From positions 66,678 to 130,677 of the forward strand of contig DATGHL010000004.1 in the NCBI GenBank assembly GCA_035308025.1: a stretch of 64,000 nucleotides of DNA. The letters run 5' to 3'. The translations under genes and the position numbers were made by a program. The notes below the pieces were generated by a model, which saw only the letters and a program-made list of their open reading frames with translations, had not been told where the DNA came from and ran no database searches. Of this stretch, positions 28,679 to 37,566 are shown piece after piece. The stretch comes from Candidatus Binataceae bacterium (GTDB taxonomy: Bacteria > Desulfobacterota > Binatia > Binatales > Binataceae). Positions within the stretch are counted from its first letter, which is position 1; each line of letters opens with the position of its first letter.

Positions 28679-29188
28679 ATGAAGATTCGCAATTCCATTG
28701 GCCTGCTGGCCTTGGCTGGCGTCTGCACGACGGCAACGCCGTTGTTCGCCGCGAGCTTCGACGTCTGCGCAACCGCGGCGACCGACGCGAAGTTCGATTC
28801 GACCGGAACGTTTTTTACCGCCACCGCGCCGGTCTATGCCGGCGGTACGATCGCCCAGAGCAGCACGGCGATCGATTGCAGTACGATCACGACTCCTGTG
28901 ATCGGTACGTTCTTCACCGTGGGCGCGTTTATCGCCGGCCTGCCGGCATCCGGACCGCTCGATACCGCCCTGGTGACCTGGCACTTCCGCATCGGCGGCC
29001 GCGCCTTCGACACGATTGGCCCGGTCCAGGGCAATGGAGCCGGCGGCGCAACGCCGGGGCAGCAATACCCGCAGACGATCGTCGGTTCTACTGGCGGGGG
29101 AACTGGCAACGGGCAGGCGATCGTCACAGTGCTCGATCCATCCGGCTTCGTTTTCGAGATCACGACGCCGCGCTCCAGCGTTCGCTGA
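28679..29188 (+). CDS. Small secreted protein of unknown function
   Basis: A 169-residue protein I do not recognise. A signal peptide (IGLLALAGVCTTATPLFAAS) is followed by a predicted beta-rich domain with a few cysteines (SFDVCATAA, IDCSTITTP) and many Thr/Gly. GGAG ten bases before the ATG is a good ribosome site. It has its own strong terminator downstream and stands alone, so it may be a separately expressed, abundant exported protein. Confidence 0.72.
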   Translation: MKIRNSIGLLALAGVCTTATPLFAASFDVCATAATDAKFDSTGTFFTATAPVYAGGTIAQSSTAIDCSTITTPVIGTFFTVGAFIAGLPASGPLDTALVTWHFRIGGRAFDTIGPVQGNGAGGATPGQQYPQTIVGSTGGGTGNGQAIVTVLDPSGFVFEITTPRSSVR

Positions 29189-29255
29189 CACTCATCGCGA
29201 CGTATCGCGGGCTGTGAGATTTCTGCCCAGCCACCGACGATACGAATCACGAACC

Positions 29256-29284
29256 AAGGGGGGACCGCTGACGCGGCCCCCCTT
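29256..29284 (+). terminator. Rho-independent terminator after the small secreted protein gene
   Basis: AAGGGGGG-(A)-CCGC pairs with GCGG-CCCCCCTT around TGAC, giving 12 base pairs with one bulged A, followed by TTGATTCT. It lies 68 bases beyond the stop codon. The T-run is short, but the stem is very stable. Confidence 0.8.
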
Positions 29285-29445
29285 TGATTCTCCCGCAAGT
29301 TCGCGGACTCGACGGCTCACGGGACTGAGTAGAGACAAAGTTTGCAGCGCGTTTGGGCTGCACTTCGCCTCTGCAAATTCACTATACTGCCTTACGTGCC
29401 AAGGCTTCACGCAAGATTAGCCGGCGTCAGAGAGGCCGACGCGCT

Positions 29446-30978
29446 TTGTTAGCCAGCGTACTCTCCAGCGCGATCGCCGGGGTTGACGCCTTCGCGGTTG
29501 AGGTCGAAGTCGATATCGGCGGCGGCGCGCCCTCCTTCCGCATGGTCGGGCTGGCCGAGGGCGCCGTCCGCGAGGCCTACGACCGGATGCGCTCGGCGAT
29601 TCGCAACTCCGGCTACGAGTTCCCCGGCAGCAAAATCACCATCAACCTCGCGCCCGCGGATACCCGCAAGGAGGGCTCCGCTTTCGACTTGCCGATGGCA
29701 CTGGGCATCCTCGCCGGGGCGGGCATGATCGAAAAGCGCGAACGTCTCGACCGCTATCTGGTGTTGGGCGAACTGGCGCTGGACGGCCGAATCAAGCCGG
29801 TCAAGGGCGCACTACCCAGCGCGCTGCTCGCGCGTGCGCGCAAAATGGACGGGATCGTGCTGCCGCGCGAGAATGCCGCGGAGGCTTCCGTGATCGGTGA
29901 AGGCGTCGCAGTAATCGGCGTCGAGACCCTCCAGGAGTCGATCGAATTCTTCGAGGAGTTGCGCACGCCGCCCCCGGCCAATGCCAATTTAAGCGAACTC
30001 TTCGAGGCCGCCAGCCGCTATGACCTCGATTTCAGTGAAGTCAAGGGTCAGGAGCAGTCCAAACGCGCGCTCGAAGTCGCCGCCGCCGGCGGCCACAACG
30101 TTCTGATGATCGGGCCGCCCGGCTCCGGCAAGACGATGCTCGCGAAGCGGCTCCCGACCATCCTGCCCGCCATGACCTTCGAGGAGGCGATCGAAGCCAC
30201 CAAGGTCCATAGCGTCGCGGGCATCCTCGACGGCCTGGCGCTTATCGCCACGCGGCCGTTTCGCTCACCGCATCATACGATTTCCGACGCCGGACTGATC
30301 GGCGGCGGACCGTTCCCGCGTCCCGGCGAAGTCAGCCTAGCGCACAACGGCGTCTTGTTTCTCGACGAGCTTCCCGAATTTCGTAAGAACGTCCTCGAAG
30401 TCCTGCGCCAGCCGCTCGAAGACAACCGCATCACGATCGCTCGCGTGCTCGGCACCGTGACCTTCCCGGCCAGCGTGATGCTGGTTGCGGCGATGAATCC
30501 CTGTCCGTGCGGTTTCTTCACCGATTCGCAGCACGAATGTAGCTGCTCGCCGATCGTGATCCAGCGCTATCGCTCGCGCATCTCGGGGCCGCTGCTCGAT
30601 CGCATCGATATACATATCGAGGTGCCCGCGGTTAAGTATCGCGAGTTGACCGATCGCACTTCGAGCGAGACTTCGCTGACGATTCGCGAGCGGGTCAATC
30701 GCGCCCGCGCGCTTCAGCTCGAACGCTTTCGCGGCTTGTCGATCTATTGCAATGCCCAGATGGGCGCGCGCCAGTTGCACGCCTGTTGCCAGGTCGAGAG
30801 CGGCGGCGAGCGGCTACTCGAGCTCGCGATCAACCGCCTCGGACTGAGCGCGCGCGCCTACACGCGAATCCTCAAGGTCGCGCGCACCATCGCCGACCTC
30901 GACGACGGCGGTCCGCTCCAAGCCCATCACCTGAGCGAGGCGATTCAGTATCGCTCCCTCGACCGCCTCGCGCTGTAA
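29446..30978 (+). CDS. comM: YifB/ComM family Mg-chelatase-like AAA+ ATPase
   Basis: A 510-residue protein. The N-terminal ChlI-like domain ([33 protein letters not shown]) is followed by the AAA+ domain with P-loop GPPGSGK at 213-219 and Walker [10 protein letters not shown], then a C-terminal Mg_chelatase_C helical domain. ComM is a hexameric helicase that promotes branch migration during natural transformation; YifB homologues are widespread also in non-competent bacteria. The TTG start was chosen because AGAGAGG lies about ten bases upstream and relatives begin at this point; the open frame extends 31 codons further without homology. Confidence 0.9.
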   Translation: MLASVLSSAIAGVDAFAVEVEVDIGGGAPSFRMVGLAEGAVREAYDRMRSAIRNSGYEFPGSKITINLAPADTRKEGSAFDLPMALGILAGAGMIEKRERLDRYLVLGELALDGRIKPVKGALPSALLARARKMDGIVLPRENAAEASVIGEGVAVIGVETLQESIEFFEELRTPPPANANLSELFEAASRYDLDFSEVKGQEQSKRALEVAAAGGHNVLMIGPPGSGKTMLAKRLPTILPAMTFEEAIEATKVHSVAGILDGLALIATRPFRSPHHTISDAGLIGGGPFPRPGEVSLAHNGVLFLDELPEFRKNVLEVLRQPLEDNRITIARVLGTVTFPASVMLVAAMNPCPCGFFTDSQHECSCSPIVIQRYRSRISGPLLDRIDIHIEVPAVKYRELTDRTSSETSLTIRERVNRARALQLERFRGLSIYCNAQMGARQLHACCQVESGGERLLELAINRLGLSARAYTRILKVARTIADLDDGGPLQAHHLSEAIQYRSLDRLAL

Positions 30979-31086
30979 CCCAACCATATCGTCCATTCAG
31001 GGAATGTGTAATAACGCGGATGCGAGCGAATGGACGGTAGTCTCCTGAATGAACCGATAAACCTAACCTGAGCCAAGCTCACAAGC

Positions 31087-32769
31087 GTGGACATACTCAA
31101 GTTCCTTATCCAATTTGGTGGCCTCTTCTTTGAGTATCCACGGCGAATAGCAATTGCCGTCGTAGCCCTGACGGCAATCTTCGCGTACTTTCGCTACTGG
31201 TATCTACGCGATTACCGAGGCGAGCAAAGATTCGCCCTCTGGCGTTCGGTAATCGTTTTTTCGTTGGGCGTAGCAATTGTGTCGTCAATAATCGGCTGGC
31301 TGACGTACAGATATTGGGGTTTGCCATGTTCCTTCACGGACGGACAAATCGGCATATTGATTGCCGAAGTGCCTGGGGACCAAAATCGCGAACAGCAGAG
31401 CGCGTACCAAAACAGCATATTTCTTCAGTTCCAAAGCAGCGAGCAGTTGCGGGGGATCGCGCACGTAAAGCAGATCGAGCGGCCTCTTCCTCCTGATGCT
31501 GATGACCAGCAAGCTGAAGCGCTCAAAATCGGCCGTTGGCTCCGAGCTGCTCTTGTCCTGCGGCCTTTCGTGGTGGAAGGCACCCAAGAACCTTGGCTGA
31601 CCGTAGTGAATCCCCAGCGTATCTTCCAACCCCAGTCTAATCTTGAGGAATTTCCGAGCTCACAACTCGCCACGCTCGATAAGTTGCCTCTTCCTCAGGA
31701 GATCGCTCAAATTGCCAAGACCGTTTTGGCGCTCGCGCTAGGCGCCCGCGGGTCCTACAAGGAAGCGGCCCAAATTCTCAGCGACGTATTGAAGTCAGGT
31801 CGCTTGCCTGAGGCCACTGCGAGTCGTGAAGCCCTGGATCATCTGCGCGGCAATTATCTCCTTTTATCTGGGAACACCATTGAAGCGATCGCCGAATACA
31901 AGGAAGCCCTCCGCCTCAACCCGAACGACGCGGAGGTGGACAATGACCTGGCTCTTGCCCTTAATACCAATGGGCAGCACGACGAGGCCATTACTCAGCT
32001 CAAGGAGGCCCTCCGCCTCGAACCCGGCCTTGCCGCGGCCCACAACAACTTGGGGGCTGCGTTTGATGTCGAGGGCCGACACGACGCCGCCATCCCCGAG
32101 TACAGAGAAGCCCTCCGTCTCAATCCCGACCTTGCCACGGCCCACAACAACCTTGGTATTGCGCTTAATTCCGAAGGCCAGCACGACGCCGCCATCGCCG
32201 AATACAAGCAAGCCCTGCGTCTTAATCCCGGCTATGCCGCGGCCCACGACAACTTAGGCGCTGCCCTTGATCACGAGGGCCAGCACGCCGCCGCCATCGC
32301 CGAGTATAGAAAAGCCCTCCGTCTCGATCCCGACTTTGCCCTAGCCCACTACAACCTGGGGGCCGCACTTTATTTCGAAGGCCAACCCGATGCTGCCGTA
32401 GCCGAATTTGAGAAAGCCATCCGCGTCAATCCTAACTATGCGGAGGCCCACAACGCCCTAGGGGGTGCGCTAGAGGCCGAAGGCCAGCACGATGCAGCCA
32501 TCGCCGAGTTCAAGGAGGCCATCCACCTCGATCCCGGCGATGCCAGGCCCCACTATAACTTGGGTTATATGTTCTATGGCGAGGGACTGCCTGACGCTGC
32601 TATCGCTGAGCTCAAGAATGCCATTCGCCTTAATCCCGACTATGCCAAGGCCCACTACGCCCTCGGCATTGCGCTTAATGCCGAGGGCCAGCACGACGCC
32701 GCCGTCGCTGAGCTAAAGGAAGCTTTCCGCCTGAATCCCGACTTGTTCGAGGCAGGCAAAGCACATTAG
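31087..32769 (+). CDS. Membrane-anchored TPR-repeat protein
   Basis: A 560-residue protein starting with GTG. Two hydrophobic helices (about residues 18-36 and 55-75) anchor it in the membrane. A soluble region of about 180 residues follows, which I do not recognise. From about residue 265 to the end there are nine consecutive 34-residue TPR units with consensus A.NNLG.AL..EGQHDAAIAEYKEALRLNP. The units are so alike that the DNA itself is repetitive (gaggccagcacgacgccgcc recurs). TPR arrays bind protein partners, so a scaffold role is likely. Such near-identical repeats change in number easily. Confidence 0.82.
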   Translation: MDILKFLIQFGGLFFEYPRRIAIAVVALTAIFAYFRYWYLRDYRGEQRFALWRSVIVFSLGVAIVSSIIGWLTYRYWGLPCSFTDGQIGILIAEVPGDQNREQQSAYQNSIFLQFQSSEQLRGIAHVKQIERPLPPDADDQQAEALKIGRWLRAALVLRPFVVEGTQEPWLTVVNPQRIFQPQSNLEEFPSSQLATLDKLPLPQEIAQIAKTVLALALGARGSYKEAAQILSDVLKSGRLPEATASREALDHLRGNYLLLSGNTIEAIAEYKEALRLNPNDAEVDNDLALALNTNGQHDEAITQLKEALRLEPGLAAAHNNLGAAFDVEGRHDAAIPEYREALRLNPDLATAHNNLGIALNSEGQHDAAIAEYKQALRLNPGYAAAHDNLGAALDHEGQHAAAIAEYRKALRLDPDFALAHYNLGAALYFEGQPDAAVAEFEKAIRVNPNYAEAHNALGGALEAEGQHDAAIAEFKEAIHLDPGDARPHYNLGYMFYGEGLPDAAIAELKNAIRLNPDYAKAHYALGIALNAEGQHDAAVAELKEAFRLNPDLFEAGKAH

Positions 32770-32847
32770 GAACCGTCGAGACTTAGAGAATCCTGCCCGC
32801 CCGCTCAAGCCCGGAGCCGCTCAGGTGGTGTCAAGGAGTTTTCACGC

Positions 32848-32952
32848 ATGATAAAGGAAATAATGCGGCCATTAATCCGGGATTTCCGCGTGGCAGGCAT
32901 CCGCGGGAACGACAAAACAGAAGTCGGAGAAAGGATCAGCGTGACCTGCTAA
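32848..32952 (+). CDS. Possible 34-residue protein in the gap before ffh
   Basis: The 299-base gap between the TPR gene and ffh has no longer frame. This short frame begins with ATG nine bases after AAGGAG and encodes a basic peptide starting MIKEIMRPLIRDFRVAG and ending in SVTC. It has no signal peptide or recognisable domain. The ribosome site is the only support, so chance is a real alternative. No terminator or RNA gene is evident in the rest of the gap. Confidence 0.3.
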   Translation: MIKEIMRPLIRDFRVAGIRGNDKTEVGERISVTC

Positions 32953-33068
32953 GGCGGGCGTGCATGGTTTGACAGGGCATAAGTCGCCGCCTACCTTTAA
33001 CTCATCGTGCTGGTACGCTTCGAGAGATCGTCCCAGCTCGCCAAATTTATTCGCCACAACGTTGATCC

Positions 33069-34409
33069 ATGTTCGACACTCTAAGTGATCGCCTCGAAGG
33101 CGTTTTCAAGAAACTTCGCGGCCAAGGTCGGATCACCGAGCGCAATATCGAGGAAGCGCTCGGCGAGGTGCGGCGCGCGCTGCTCGAGGCCGACGTCAAT
33201 ATTAAGGTCGTTCGCGATTTCGTCGATCATGTAAAAAAGAAAGCCCTCGGCCAGGAGGTGCTGCGCTCACTCAGCCCCGAGCAGCACCTGATCCGCTTCG
33301 TCGCTAACGAATTGCGCGAGGTGATGGGCGGGCAGGCGCGCGAGCTCGACCTCAAGGTTAAGCCGCCCGTCAAGATCATGCTCGTCGGCCTGCAAGGCTC
33401 CGGCAAGACGACCTCGCTGGCCAAGCTCGCGCTCTTTCTGAAGAACGAACGCAAGCGCCATCCCCTGATGGTCTCGACCGACATCTACCGCCCGGCCGCA
33501 ATGGAGCAGTTGCGCGTGCTCGGCGCTCAGATCGGCGTCCCGGTCGTGGAGAGCCGCGAGGATCAGGACCCGGTCGAGATCGTCAGCCGCGCGCTGGCGA
33601 AAGCTGATTTAGCCGGGCACGACGCGCTCCTCATCGATACTGCCGGTCGCCTGCAGATCGACGAAGAGCTGATGGACGAGCTGGCGCGGCTCAAGGGCAC
33701 CGCGCAGCCGCATCATACGATCCTGGTCGCCGACGCGATGACCGGTCAGGACGCCGTCAACGTCGCCCAAGGCTTTCACGACCGGCTCAAGATTTCCGGC
33801 CTGATCCTGACCAAGCTCGACAGTGACGCGCGCGGCGGCGCGGCGCTCTCGGTGCGCGCGATCACCGGAGCGCCAATCCTCTTCGCCGGCATGGGCGAAA
33901 AGCTCGACGCGCTCGAGGTCTTCCATCCTGACCGCCTCGCCTCGCGCATCCTCGGCATGGGCGACATGCTGAGCCTAATCGAAAAGGCCCAGCAAAATTT
34001 TGATCAAGGCCAGGCCAAGGAGCTCGAGCGCAAGCTCAAGAAAAACGAATTCACGATCGAGGATTTCGGCGAGCAGCTCAAGACCATCAAAAAGATGGGC
34101 TCGATCGGTGATCTGCTCGGCATGATCCCCGGCCTCAAGAAGATTGCCGGCGCCACCGACACCGATGAGGCCCGCCGCGAGATGCTGCGCATTCAGGCCA
34201 TCATCGACTCGATGACGATTCAGGAGCGGCGCAATCATCTGCTGCTCAACGGCCGCCGCCGCGCCCGGATCGCCGGCGGCAGCGGCACCTCGGTGCAGGA
34301 AGTTAATCGCTTTCTCAAGCAATTTGACCAGATGCGCAAGGTCATGAAGAAAGTCACCAAGATGGGCGCCGGCGGCGCGATGATGCGCGGACTTGGGTTT
34401 GGGCGCTAG
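33069..34409 (+). CDS. ffh: Signal recognition particle protein (SRP54)
   Basis: A 446-residue SRP GTPase of normal length. The N domain is followed by the G domain with P-loop GLQGSGKTT at 107-115, DTAGRLQ and TKLDSDARGG, then the Met-rich M domain that binds 4.5S RNA and signal sequences (IPGLKK, RRNHLLLNGRRRARIAGGSGTSVQEVNRFLKQF). It targets membrane proteins to FtsY and the Sec translocon. It heads the ribosomal operon, rpsP following after 29 bases. I saw no 4.5S RNA gene in the window. Confidence 0.97.
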   Translation: MFDTLSDRLEGVFKKLRGQGRITERNIEEALGEVRRALLEADVNIKVVRDFVDHVKKKALGQEVLRSLSPEQHLIRFVANELREVMGGQARELDLKVKPPVKIMLVGLQGSGKTTSLAKLALFLKNERKRHPLMVSTDIYRPAAMEQLRVLGAQIGVPVVESREDQDPVEIVSRALAKADLAGHDALLIDTAGRLQIDEELMDELARLKGTAQPHHTILVADAMTGQDAVNVAQGFHDRLKISGLILTKLDSDARGGAALSVRAITGAPILFAGMGEKLDALEVFHPDRLASRILGMGDMLSLIEKAQQNFDQGQAKELERKLKKNEFTIEDFGEQLKTIKKMGSIGDLLGMIPGLKKIAGATDTDEARREMLRIQAIIDSMTIQERRNHLLLNGRRRARIAGGSGTSVQEVNRFLKQFDQMRKVMKKVTKMGAGGAMMRGLGFGR

Positions 34410-34438
34410 AATCGATAGATATATTACCGAGGTAACGC

Positions 34439-34693
34439 ATGGGACTTGTTATTCGGCTGCGGCGTCACGGCGCGCGCAAAAAACCCTTTTTCCGGATCGT
34501 CGTCGCAGATTCACGCTCGCCGCGTGACGGGCGTTTCGTCGACCATATCGGCACCTACGACCCGTCGACGGCGCCGGCCAAGGTTTCCTTGAAAGCGGGC
34601 GAAGCCGAACGCTGGATCAAAGCGGGAGCGCGCCCATCCGATACCGTGCGCAAGCTGATAAAGCTCGCGGGGGATGCTGTCCAGTCCACCTGA
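34439..34693 (+). CDS. rpsP: 30S ribosomal protein S16
   Basis: An 84-residue S16 with the standard start ([41 protein letters not shown]) and the C-terminal helix [17 protein letters not shown]. Length is normal. It belongs to the ffh-rpsP-khpA-rimM-trmD run. A GAGGTAAC ribosome site lies just before the ATG. Confidence 0.97.
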   Translation: MGLVIRLRRHGARKKPFFRIVVADSRSPRDGRFVDHIGTYDPSTAPAKVSLKAGEAERWIKAGARPSDTVRKLIKLAGDAVQST

Positions 34694-34738
34694 TCCGTGT
34701 CCAGGGAGCCAGTCATGTCCGCCGCCCCGGAGCCAGCC

Positions 34739-34975
34739 ATGAAAGATCTAGTCGAGTTTCTGGCGCAACAACTGGTCAACGATCCGGGCGCGGTGGAAGT
34801 CAGGGAGACTCAGGGCGATACCGCCTCAATTCTCGAATTGCGCGTGGCCAAGGAAGATCTCGGGCGGGTAATCGGCAAACAGGGCCGCACCGCCAAATCG
34901 ATTCGCACGATTCTTAACGCCGTCGCCTCGCGCACAAATCGCAAGGTTGTCCTCGAAATCATCGAAGAGAAATAG
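34739..34975 (+). CDS. khpA: KH-domain RNA-binding protein KhpA (YlqC)
   Basis: A 78-residue protein consisting of one type II KH domain, with the GxxG loop in VIGKQGRTAKSIRTIL. KhpA proteins bind RNA, often with KhpB, and affect cell-wall growth and sRNA regulation in Gram-positives. The start was set at the ATG preceded by GGAG, because relatives begin MKDLVEF; a GTG 14 codons upstream would add non-conserved residues. The position between rpsP and rimM is the standard one. Confidence 0.92.
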   Translation: MKDLVEFLAQQLVNDPGAVEVRETQGDTASILELRVAKEDLGRVIGKQGRTAKSIRTILNAVASRTNRKVVLEIIEEK

Positions 34976-34982
34976 GGCCGCC

Positions 34983-35558
34983 GTGTCGGGGCCCAAGAGA
35001 GCTGCGAGAAATATAGCTGCAGGGAAGACCGCCGCAAGCGGCGCGGATACCGGGGGTTATATTCGTATCGGACAGATCGGCAGGCCGCACGGCCTGAACG
35101 GGAGCGTTGTCATGTCACTCGATCAGCCCGAATCCGCCACACTCACAGCCGGACGACAGATCACGCTCGAGCACGATGACGGCTGCCGCGTCTACACCAT
35201 ACAGACGGTACAGAAGCTCGGTCATCGAGGAGTCAGGCTGACCCTCGCGGGGATCGAGACCTGCACCGCGGCCGAGTCGCTGCGCGGCCGCGCGATTCTC
35301 GTCGCCGAGCGTGACTTGCCGGCGCTGCAACCGAATGAGTTCTACGACTTCCGCGCGATCGGATGCGCCGTCGTTACCACCGACGGCCGCCGCCTGGGTA
35401 CAGTGGCTGAGATCTTCGCCACCGGCGCCAACGACGTCATGATCGTGCGCGAAGGTCCAACCGAAGTACTGGTCCCGGTTATCGCCGACGTCATCAAGCA
35501 GCTCGATTTTGCCGCGCGCCAAATCACGATCACGTCGCTGCCCGGGTTGCTCGATTGA
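34983..35558 (+). CDS. rimM: Ribosome maturation factor RimM
   Basis: A 191-residue protein with the N-terminal RimM domain (IRIGQIGRPHGLNGSVVMSL) and a C-terminal PRC barrel (IGCAVVTTDGRRLGTVAEIFATGANDVMIVREG, LVPVIADVI). It binds S19 and helps 30S head assembly. About 35 basic, low-complexity residues precede the domain; I placed the start at a GTG seven bases after khpA, preceded by GGG. An earlier start would overlap khpA. Confidence 0.92.
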   Translation: MSGPKRAARNIAAGKTAASGADTGGYIRIGQIGRPHGLNGSVVMSLDQPESATLTAGRQITLEHDDGCRVYTIQTVQKLGHRGVRLTLAGIETCTAAESLRGRAILVAERDLPALQPNEFYDFRAIGCAVVTTDGRRLGTVAEIFATGANDVMIVREGPTEVLVPVIADVIKQLDFAARQITITSLPGLLD

Positions 35559-35580
35559 TTCGCGCGTCAAAAAAGCAACT

Positions 35581-36270
35581 ATGCAGTTTCACGTAATCAC
35601 ATTATTCCCCGAGATGTTCTCCGCACTCGACGCGGGCCTGATGGGCCGGGCCCAGCGGCAGGGCTTGGTTTCGATCCACACCCACGACCTGCGCGCGCAC
35701 GGCCTGGGAAACTACCGCCAGGTCGATGACACTCCCTACGGCGGCGGCTGCGGGATGGTGCTGCGGCCCGAGCCGCTCGCCGCCGCGATCGACGCGGTCG
35801 ATTCGACCGCACCGGGCCTCACACGCATCCTGATGACGCCGCAGGGCGAAGTGCTCGACCAGCCGCTGGTGCGCGAGCTTGCGAGCCTCCGCCCCGGTCT
35901 GATGTTGATCGCCGGCCGCTACGAAGGCTTTGATGAACGCGTCCGCACCTTGGTTGACCGTGAGATTTCAATCGGCGACTACGTGCTGAGCGGCGGCGAG
36001 CTCGCAGCGATGACCTTGATCGAAGCAGTCGCGCGGCTGATACCAGGAGTGCTCGGAAATGCCGACTCAGTGCGCGAGGAGTCGTTTGGCGTCACTGTCG
36101 CGCTCGAATATCCGCAATATACTCGTCCGGAAGAGTTCCGCGGGATGCGCGTGCCGGAAATCCTGCTCAGCGGCGATCATGGCAAGATCAGGCAGTGGCG
36201 GGCAGCCGAGTCGCGCAAACGGACAGCGCGCCGCCGCCCGGACCTAATCGGCGGCGAGCGCAAAGCCTGA
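35581..36270 (+). CDS. trmD: tRNA (guanine-N1-)-methyltransferase
   Basis: A 229-residue SPOUT methyltransferase that makes m1G37. The start MQFHVITLFPEMF and the motifs DDTPYGGGCGMVLRPEPL, LIAGRYEGFDERV and the knot region ISIGDYVLSGGELAAMTLIEAVARLIPGVLG are typical. The C-terminal domain is slightly short but complete. It follows rimM and precedes, with one base between, a second SPOUT-like methylase gene. Confidence 0.96.
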   Translation: MQFHVITLFPEMFSALDAGLMGRAQRQGLVSIHTHDLRAHGLGNYRQVDDTPYGGGCGMVLRPEPLAAAIDAVDSTAPGLTRILMTPQGEVLDQPLVRELASLRPGLMLIAGRYEGFDERVRTLVDREISIGDYVLSGGELAAMTLIEAVARLIPGVLGNADSVREESFGVTVALEYPQYTRPEEFRGMRVPEILLSGDHGKIRQWRAAESRKRTARRRPDLIGGERKA

Positions 36271-36271
36271 C

Positions 36272-36829
36272 GTGGCGGAGCTGTTCGTCGCTCTGCTCCA
36301 TCATCCGGTGCTCGACCGCAACGGCCGCGTCGTCACCTCGGCGATCACCAGTCTCGACCTTCACGACATCGCGCGCGCCGCGCGGACCTATGGCGTGCGC
36401 GGCTTTTACGTCGTTCATCCGATCGTCGAACAGCGCGATTTCGCACTGCGCGTGCTCGATCACTGGCGGCTTGACTATGGGCGCCTATACGATTCGCGGC
36501 GGCGGGAAGCGCTCGATTTAGCCGAGATCGTCGAAACCCTCGACGATGCGATTGCCGCAGCCGAACGGATCGCGGGGACGCGGCCGCGGCTGGTTTACAC
36601 CTCGGCGCGAGTGGAAAACGGGATCAGTTTCGCGGAACTCCGCCGCGTCCGCGAAAGCGCCGCCGAGCCGCCCCTGATGCTGATGCTCGGGACCGGCTTC
36701 GGCCTCGCGCCGGCAATTCTCGAGCGCGCCGACCTCGTGCTCGCGCCGATCCATGGCCCGGGCTCGTACAATCATCTTTCGGTGCGCGCCGCCGCCGGCA
36801 TCATTCTCGACCGTCTCTGCGGAAGCTGA
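36272..36829 (+). CDS. Putative SAM-dependent RNA methyltransferase (TrmD-associated)
   Basis: A 185-residue protein of the small family of predicted RNA methylases (PF09936 type, from memory) found next to trmD in Thermotoga, Aquifex and delta-proteobacteria. Visible features are VALLHHPVLDRNGRVVTSAITSLDLHDIARAARTYGV at the N-terminus and a knot-like C-terminus (LMLMLGTGFGLAPAILERADLVLAPIHGPGSYNHLSVRAAAGIILDRL). The fold suggests a SPOUT enzyme; its RNA target is unknown. It starts with GTG. In many relatives rplS follows directly; here rplS is 4.8 kb away. Confidence 0.86.
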   Translation: MAELFVALLHHPVLDRNGRVVTSAITSLDLHDIARAARTYGVRGFYVVHPIVEQRDFALRVLDHWRLDYGRLYDSRRREALDLAEIVETLDDAIAAAERIAGTRPRLVYTSARVENGISFAELRRVRESAAEPPLMLMLGTGFGLAPAILERADLVLAPIHGPGSYNHLSVRAAAGIILDRLCGS

Positions 36830-36865
36830 ACCGCGCTCGAGCAAATTTATTGGCCGACCCTCCCG

Positions 36866-36893
36866 TTGACGCTGTCCTGAAAAAAGGTATAAA
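36866..36893 (+). promoter_or_regulatory. Sigma70-like promoter of the inserted accessory genes
   Basis: TTGACG and TATAAA are separated by 16 bases, one of the best matches to a housekeeping promoter in the window. It lies in the gap after the RNA methylase gene and would start transcription about seven bases downstream, near 36900, giving a leader of roughly 85 bases before the first gene. Confidence 0.6.
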
Positions 36894-36986
36894 GACCCGG
36901 TGTTTGGGCGCACAATCCGGCCTGCGACGATGTTGAAACAAGAATTGACACAAGATCGTAGCGTGCGGAAAGGTCAACCGGCCACG

Positions 36987-37508
36987 ATGCGAAGAGATCG
37001 ATCAGGATTGGGCATAGCCCTCGTTCTGGTAGGCGCTATCATCCTCGCAATGATTACTCCGACAGCCGCTCGCGCAAGCAGTGCCGGCGAAATCAAGGCG
37101 ATCCAGCTCAGCATCGCCGCCGACGCGGAAAAGCGCGATCTCGACGGCATCATGAGCCATTACCTGCCGGGCGATAAACTCTTCGTTTTCGACATGTATC
37201 CGCCCAGGGCCTATATCGGATGGGACGCGTTTCGCGGCGACTGGAAGAATTTCCTCGACGCGCTCAAAGGGCCGATAAGTTACAAGCTCGGCGAGCTGAC
37301 CGCCACCGCGGACGACCAGTTCGGTTATACGCACATGATTCAGTACATCCGCGGCACTACGCAGGAGGGCAAGCCGTTCGTACTGAACCTGCGCGAAACC
37401 GATGTCTATCGCAAAATCAACGGCACATGGATGATCGTTCACGTCCACGCCTCGGTGCCGGTTGATCTGAAGACCGAGCGCGGCGATTTTCTCGCGAAGT
37501 GGCGCTGA
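36987..37508 (+). CDS. Secreted NTF2-like (SnoaL/DUF4440-type) protein, paralogue 1
   Basis: A 173-residue protein with a signal peptide (LGIALVLVGAIILAMITPTAARAS) and one NTF2-like alpha+beta barrel. The family helix and strands are visible as EIKAIQLSIAADAEKRDLDGIMSHY, FVFDMYPPRAYIGWDAFRGDWKNFL and YRKINGTWMIVHVHASVPVD. It is closely similar to the gene at 39716, with shared runs such as LFVFD.YPPRAY.GW.AFR.DW. NTF2-like proteins serve as isomerases, hydratases or binding proteins. The start was set at the signal peptide Met; the open frame extends upstream. Confidence 0.78.
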   Translation: MRRDRSGLGIALVLVGAIILAMITPTAARASSAGEIKAIQLSIAADAEKRDLDGIMSHYLPGDKLFVFDMYPPRAYIGWDAFRGDWKNFLDALKGPISYKLGELTATADDQFGYTHMIQYIRGTTQEGKPFVLNLRETDVYRKINGTWMIVHVHASVPVDLKTERGDFLAKWR

Positions 37509-37566
37509 TGCGGCGCGCGTGTGACGTTCGCTTGCTCGCAGTAATTCCGAGGGTCGAAGAGGTTTG

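Noticed and set aside
31850-32760. Regular DNA repeats considered as a CRISPR or minisatellite
   Set aside because: Period is 102 bases and translates into clean 34-residue TPR units; there are no spacers.
32770-33068. 4.5S (SRP) RNA gene ahead of ffh
   Set aside because: I looked for the conserved GGAA/GAGCA loop of domain IV in a hairpin and did not find it.
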